Program-made: the position numbers and the translations under genes | Assembly: GCA_002787635.1 (NCBI GenBank) | Contig: PCXK01000022.1 | Coordinates: 1 to 64,000, forward strand | Direction: 5' to 3' | Source of the DNA: Alphaproteobacteria bacterium CG11_big_fil_rev_8_21_14_0_20_39_49 | GTDB lineage: Bacteria > Pseudomonadota > Alphaproteobacteria > Rickettsiales > UBA6187 | Length of the DNA stretch: 64,000 nucleotides | The notes under the pieces: generated by a model | The model's database searches: none | Seen by the model: the letters and a program-made list of their open reading frames with translations, nothing else | What the model was told of the DNA's origin: nothing | Part shown: positions 61,920-64,000 of the stretch, one piece after another | Numbering within the stretch: the first letter of the stretch is position 1 | How the letters are laid out: every line of letters begins with the position of its first letter

Positions 61920-63097
61920 AAGTGTTAGAGATAATTAATCCCGATACAAAAAAAATACTTTCTTGTCTGGATAATAAGGCTCGCTTTGTAGGTGGGTGTG
62001 TAAGGAATAAATTACTCGGTATAAATATAACCGATATTGATATTGCCTGCCTTTATCCACCGGATATCACCACTGACAAATTAAGCAAAAAAAATATCCG
62101 TGTTATCCCGACCGGAATAAAACATGGTACGGTAACAGCCGTTTTAAATAATAAGACATATGAAATAACAACTTTACGCAAAGATGTTGCCTGTGACGGA
62201 AGACATGCCGAAGTCGAATATACGGATAGTTGGGAAGAAGATGCCGCAAGGCGTGACTTTACCGTAAATGCCATGTTTATGGATATTGAGGGCAATATAT
62301 ATGATTATTTCGGCGGTAGGGAAGACTTGCAAAACGGTGTGGTTAAATTTGTCGGTAATGCCGAACAGCGAGTTAGTGAGGATATATTAAGGATATTGCG
62401 ATTTTTCAGGTTCTATGCCTATTACGGCAAAGGGAAAATGGACGCTAATTCTTTGGAGGCATGTGAAAAATTTGCTGATAAAATACCCGAACTCTCAGGC
62501 GAGAGGATACAGTCGGAAATGTTCAAATTACTGGCGGCAAAAGAAGCTATAGAAGTTTTACGAATTATGGTTGATAAAAAAATCACCGATAATATTTTCA
62601 TAAGTGACATTGACCTTGAAGCATTTGAAGAATTATCCGGACTAAGTGACAATGTTTTATTAAGGCTTGCCGGTCTGATAAACCGATATAACCAAAAGAG
62701 CGTTACATCATTAAGTGAAAAATGGAAGCTTTCCAATAAAAATAAGAACTACTTATCGACGGTTTTATTCCCTAGTGTAAAAATAGATTTTAATAGTGAT
62801 GTCGGCTTGCAAAAAAGGGCTATCAGAAAATTAGGCGGCGATATTTATAAAGATATAATTTTGCTTGCATGGAGCTGTAAAACTATTTTGAAAAAAGATA
62901 TGGAAAAGCTAATAAAAATCGAACAAGAGTGGCAAGTACCCGAATTTCCGCTAAACGGCAATGACATAAAAAAGCTTGGCATAAGGGACGGAAAGCAAAT
63001 AGGTAAGATGCTTTTTATTGCGGAGGAATTTTGGGAGGAAAATAACTACAACCCTTCAAAAAAGGAAATTCTCGACTATATCTTGAAAAGGGAATGA
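61916..63097 (+). CDS. cca: CCA tRNA nucleotidyltransferase
   Basis: The enzyme adds or repairs the 3' CCA of tRNA. The 393-residue protein has the polymerase-beta-type head RFVGGCVRNKLLGINITDIDIAC with the DxD carboxylates, the RRDFTVNAMFMDIEGNIYDYFGGREDL block, and the helical neck and tail with SEDILRILRFFRFYAYYG. The C-terminal part (250-393) is a divergent helical body. It starts GTG overlapping metF by four bases and is followed by a bidirectional terminator. Confidence 0.94.
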   Translation: MKVLEIINPDTKKILSCLDNKARFVGGCVRNKLLGINITDIDIACLYPPDITTDKLSKKNIRVIPTGIKHGTVTAVLNNKTYEITTLRKDVACDGRHAEVEYTDSWEEDAARRDFTVNAMFMDIEGNIYDYFGGREDLQNGVVKFVGNAEQRVSEDILRILRFFRFYAYYGKGKMDANSLEACEKFADKIPELSGERIQSEMFKLLAAKEAIEVLRIMVDKKITDNIFISDIDLEAFEELSGLSDNVLLRLAGLINRYNQKSVTSLSEKWKLSNKNKNYLSTVLFPSVKIDFNSDVGLQKRAIRKLGGDIYKDIILLAWSCKTILKKDMEKLIKIEQEWQVPEFPLNGNDIKKLGIRDGKQIGKMLFIAEEFWEENNYNPSKKEILDYILKRE

Positions 63098-63221
63098 TTA
63101 AATTATATAGCAATTAAATGTATAGTGTTTACACTTAATTTTAAAATAGCACTGCGAGTTGTAACGCATAAAATAACGGATTGTTCGGTAAATTAAAAGT
63201 AGTACTTCTAACCTTTAAAAA

Positions 63222-63255
63222 AAACCGCTTGTTAATTTTGTTAACGAAGCGGTTT
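63222..63255. terminator. Bidirectional hairpin terminator
   Basis: AAACCGCTT (63222-63230) pairs with AAGCGGTTT (63247-63255), and GTTAA pairs with TTAAC above a one-base bulge. T-rich sequence follows on the plus strand and A-rich sequence precedes it, serving cca and the SPFH gene. Confidence 0.8.
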
Positions 63256-63283
63256 GGTTTTTATCGGAATATAAATGATTTTT

Positions 63284-64000
63284 CTATGCACCGCTGCTAG
63301 GCTTGCTATTGGTTTTGCGGATTGAATCAAAGATACTTACGCTTTGGGCGACTATTGAGCTTAAGCCGCTGATATCGTTAGCATTAGCCGGAAGAAGTAT
63401 CGTATTACTTTCTTTAGCCAGTTGTTTGAACGCTAAAATATACTGTTCGGCTATCCTTAAAGATACCGCGTCGCTACCTCCTTGAGACTGTATGGACTCG
63501 GCAACTTTTCTGATGCCCTCTGCCGTAGCGGTGGCTACTGATATAATTGCCTCTGCCTCACCTTTTGCCCTGTTTATCTGGTCTGTCATTGATGCTTCGG
63601 ATTGCAATACCATATCACGCTTGTCGGCTTCCGCTAAATTTATCTGAGCATCTCTACGCCCTTCAGAGTCAAGTATTTCGGCTCTTTTTTTCCTTTCTGC
63701 CGCCACCTGAAGCTCCATCGCCTGTAAAACTGTTGCAGGAGGGTTGATATCCTTTATTTCATAACGCATACACTGGATACCCCAAGCATGGGCTGCCTCA
63801 TTGATTGAGTTCACTATCTTGGCATTAAGGTTCTCACGCTCTTCAAAAGTGTTATCAAGCGTAATTTTACCTATCTCGGAACGCATATTTGTCTGAGCCA
63901 ATTGAGCCAGTGCAAAATAAGGGTCGCTAACGCCATACGAGGCGGCTTTGGGATCCATTACACGAAGATATAGAACACCGTCAATATCCAAGGTTACGTT
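63284..64000 (-). CDS. SPFH/Band 7 protein (stomatin/QmcA-like), 5' end outside window
   Basis: The gene runs from its stop at 63284 through the end of the window, giving about 238 C-terminal residues. SPFH (prohibitin/stomatin) features: NVTLDIDGVLYLRVMDP, QTNMRSEIGKITLDNTFEERENLNAKIVNSINEAAHAWGIQCMRYEIKDINPP, then a long helical, Ala/Glu/Lys-rich stretch (RAEILDSEGRRDAQINLAEADKRDMVLQ). Such proteins form rings in the membrane that organise proteases and transporters. The upstream part and partner NfeD are outside the window. Confidence 0.93.
   Translation of the reverse strand, partial: NVTLDIDGVLYLRVMDPKAASYGVSDPYFALAQLAQTNMRSEIGKITLDNTFEERENLNAKIVNSINEAAHAWGIQCMRYEIKDINPPATVLQAMELQVAAERKKRAEILDSEGRRDAQINLAEADKRDMVLQSEASMTDQINRAKGEAEAIISVATATAEGIRKVAESIQSQGGSDAVSLRIAEQYILAFKQLAKESNTILLPANANDISGLSSIVAQSVSIFDSIRKTNSKPSSGA

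Noticed and set aside
1-64000. tRNA, rRNA, tmRNA or RNase P genes
   Set aside because: I looked through the intergenic regions for conserved stems and loops (for example the T-loop GTTCRA) and found none that I could support.

Overview
The window reads as chromosome of an AT-rich, Gram-negative alphaproteobacterium. Support for this: a CckA-type hybrid kinase, DUF2125 and PAS_5 family proteins, PstA with a long N-terminal region, the gene order rpmF-plsX-fabH-ihfA-merR, the runs lepB-rnc-era and ctpA-deacetylase-rppH-DUF721, BamE and other lipoproteins, and an apparent autotransporter. Several proteins carry parts normally aimed at eukaryotic cells: tandem Ulp1/C48-like protease domains, a C-terminal CaaX box, ankyrin repeats and a protein-kinase-like fold. 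A host-associated or deep-branching lineage (Rickettsiales- or Holosporales-like) is therefore plausible, but this is inference. It keeps histidine and lysine/diaminopimelate genes, so it is not a fully reduced endosymbiont. No rRNA or tRNA gene was recognised.

Layout. 0-2.6 kb: phosphate transporter pstC(partial)-pstA-pstB. 2.6-6.8 kb: a DUF2125 protein, the tandem C48-like protein and trmL. 6.8-11.8 kb: rpmJ, dapA-smpB, a nitronate monooxygenase-like enzyme, YceI and lysC. 11.8-14.2 kb: an accessory block of three minus-strand genes (kinase-like plus two unknowns) with nested palindromic repeats. 14.4-20.0 kb: ccmC, fdxA, map, a CinA-like gene and topA. 20.2-24.4 kb: two paralogous prepilin-like genes interleaved with hinT, hisE, hisF and hisA. 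24.5-34.4 kb: dcd-murA, ctpA and followers, gpmI and lepB-rnc-era. 34.7-38.6 kb: pentapeptide-repeat protein, small unknowns, a nitrilase and BamE. 38.7-42.4 kb: the rpmF-plsX-fabH-ihfA-merR group. 42.4-49.9 kb: an unknown ankyrin-like protein, a 49-residue membrane protein, comF, a methyltransferase, two adjacent sensor kinases and the CaaX protein. 50-58.8 kb: ankyrin-subtilisin autotransporter, a third pilin-like protein, mnmD, a fused oligopeptide ABC ATPase and a large Pro/Gln-rich lipoprotein. 58.8-64 kb: aminotransferase, CheY-like regulator, metF, cca and a partial SPFH protein.

The most notable system is the pilin family. Gene 1 (20192) carries eight copies of a heptanucleotide (AAAGACC) inside its leader-coding region and is in frame. 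Gene 2 (21960) has a good promoter, ribosome binding site and ATG followed by three copies of another heptamer (CAGCACT), and is out of frame with its pilin body by an amount that losing one unit would repair. Gene 3 (52919) keeps the pilin body but has lost the processing glycine and Glu5. This looks like slipped-strand phase variation of surface pseudopilins, with the first two genes sitting within the his cluster.

A second theme is small non-autonomous repeats. One family has TAGTAAATT-type terminal inverted repeats and in two cases supplies the stop codon of the upstream gene. A second family has ends containing CCTCTGCAAAAG. A dispersed set of GTCAT hairpins sits inside or beside these elements.
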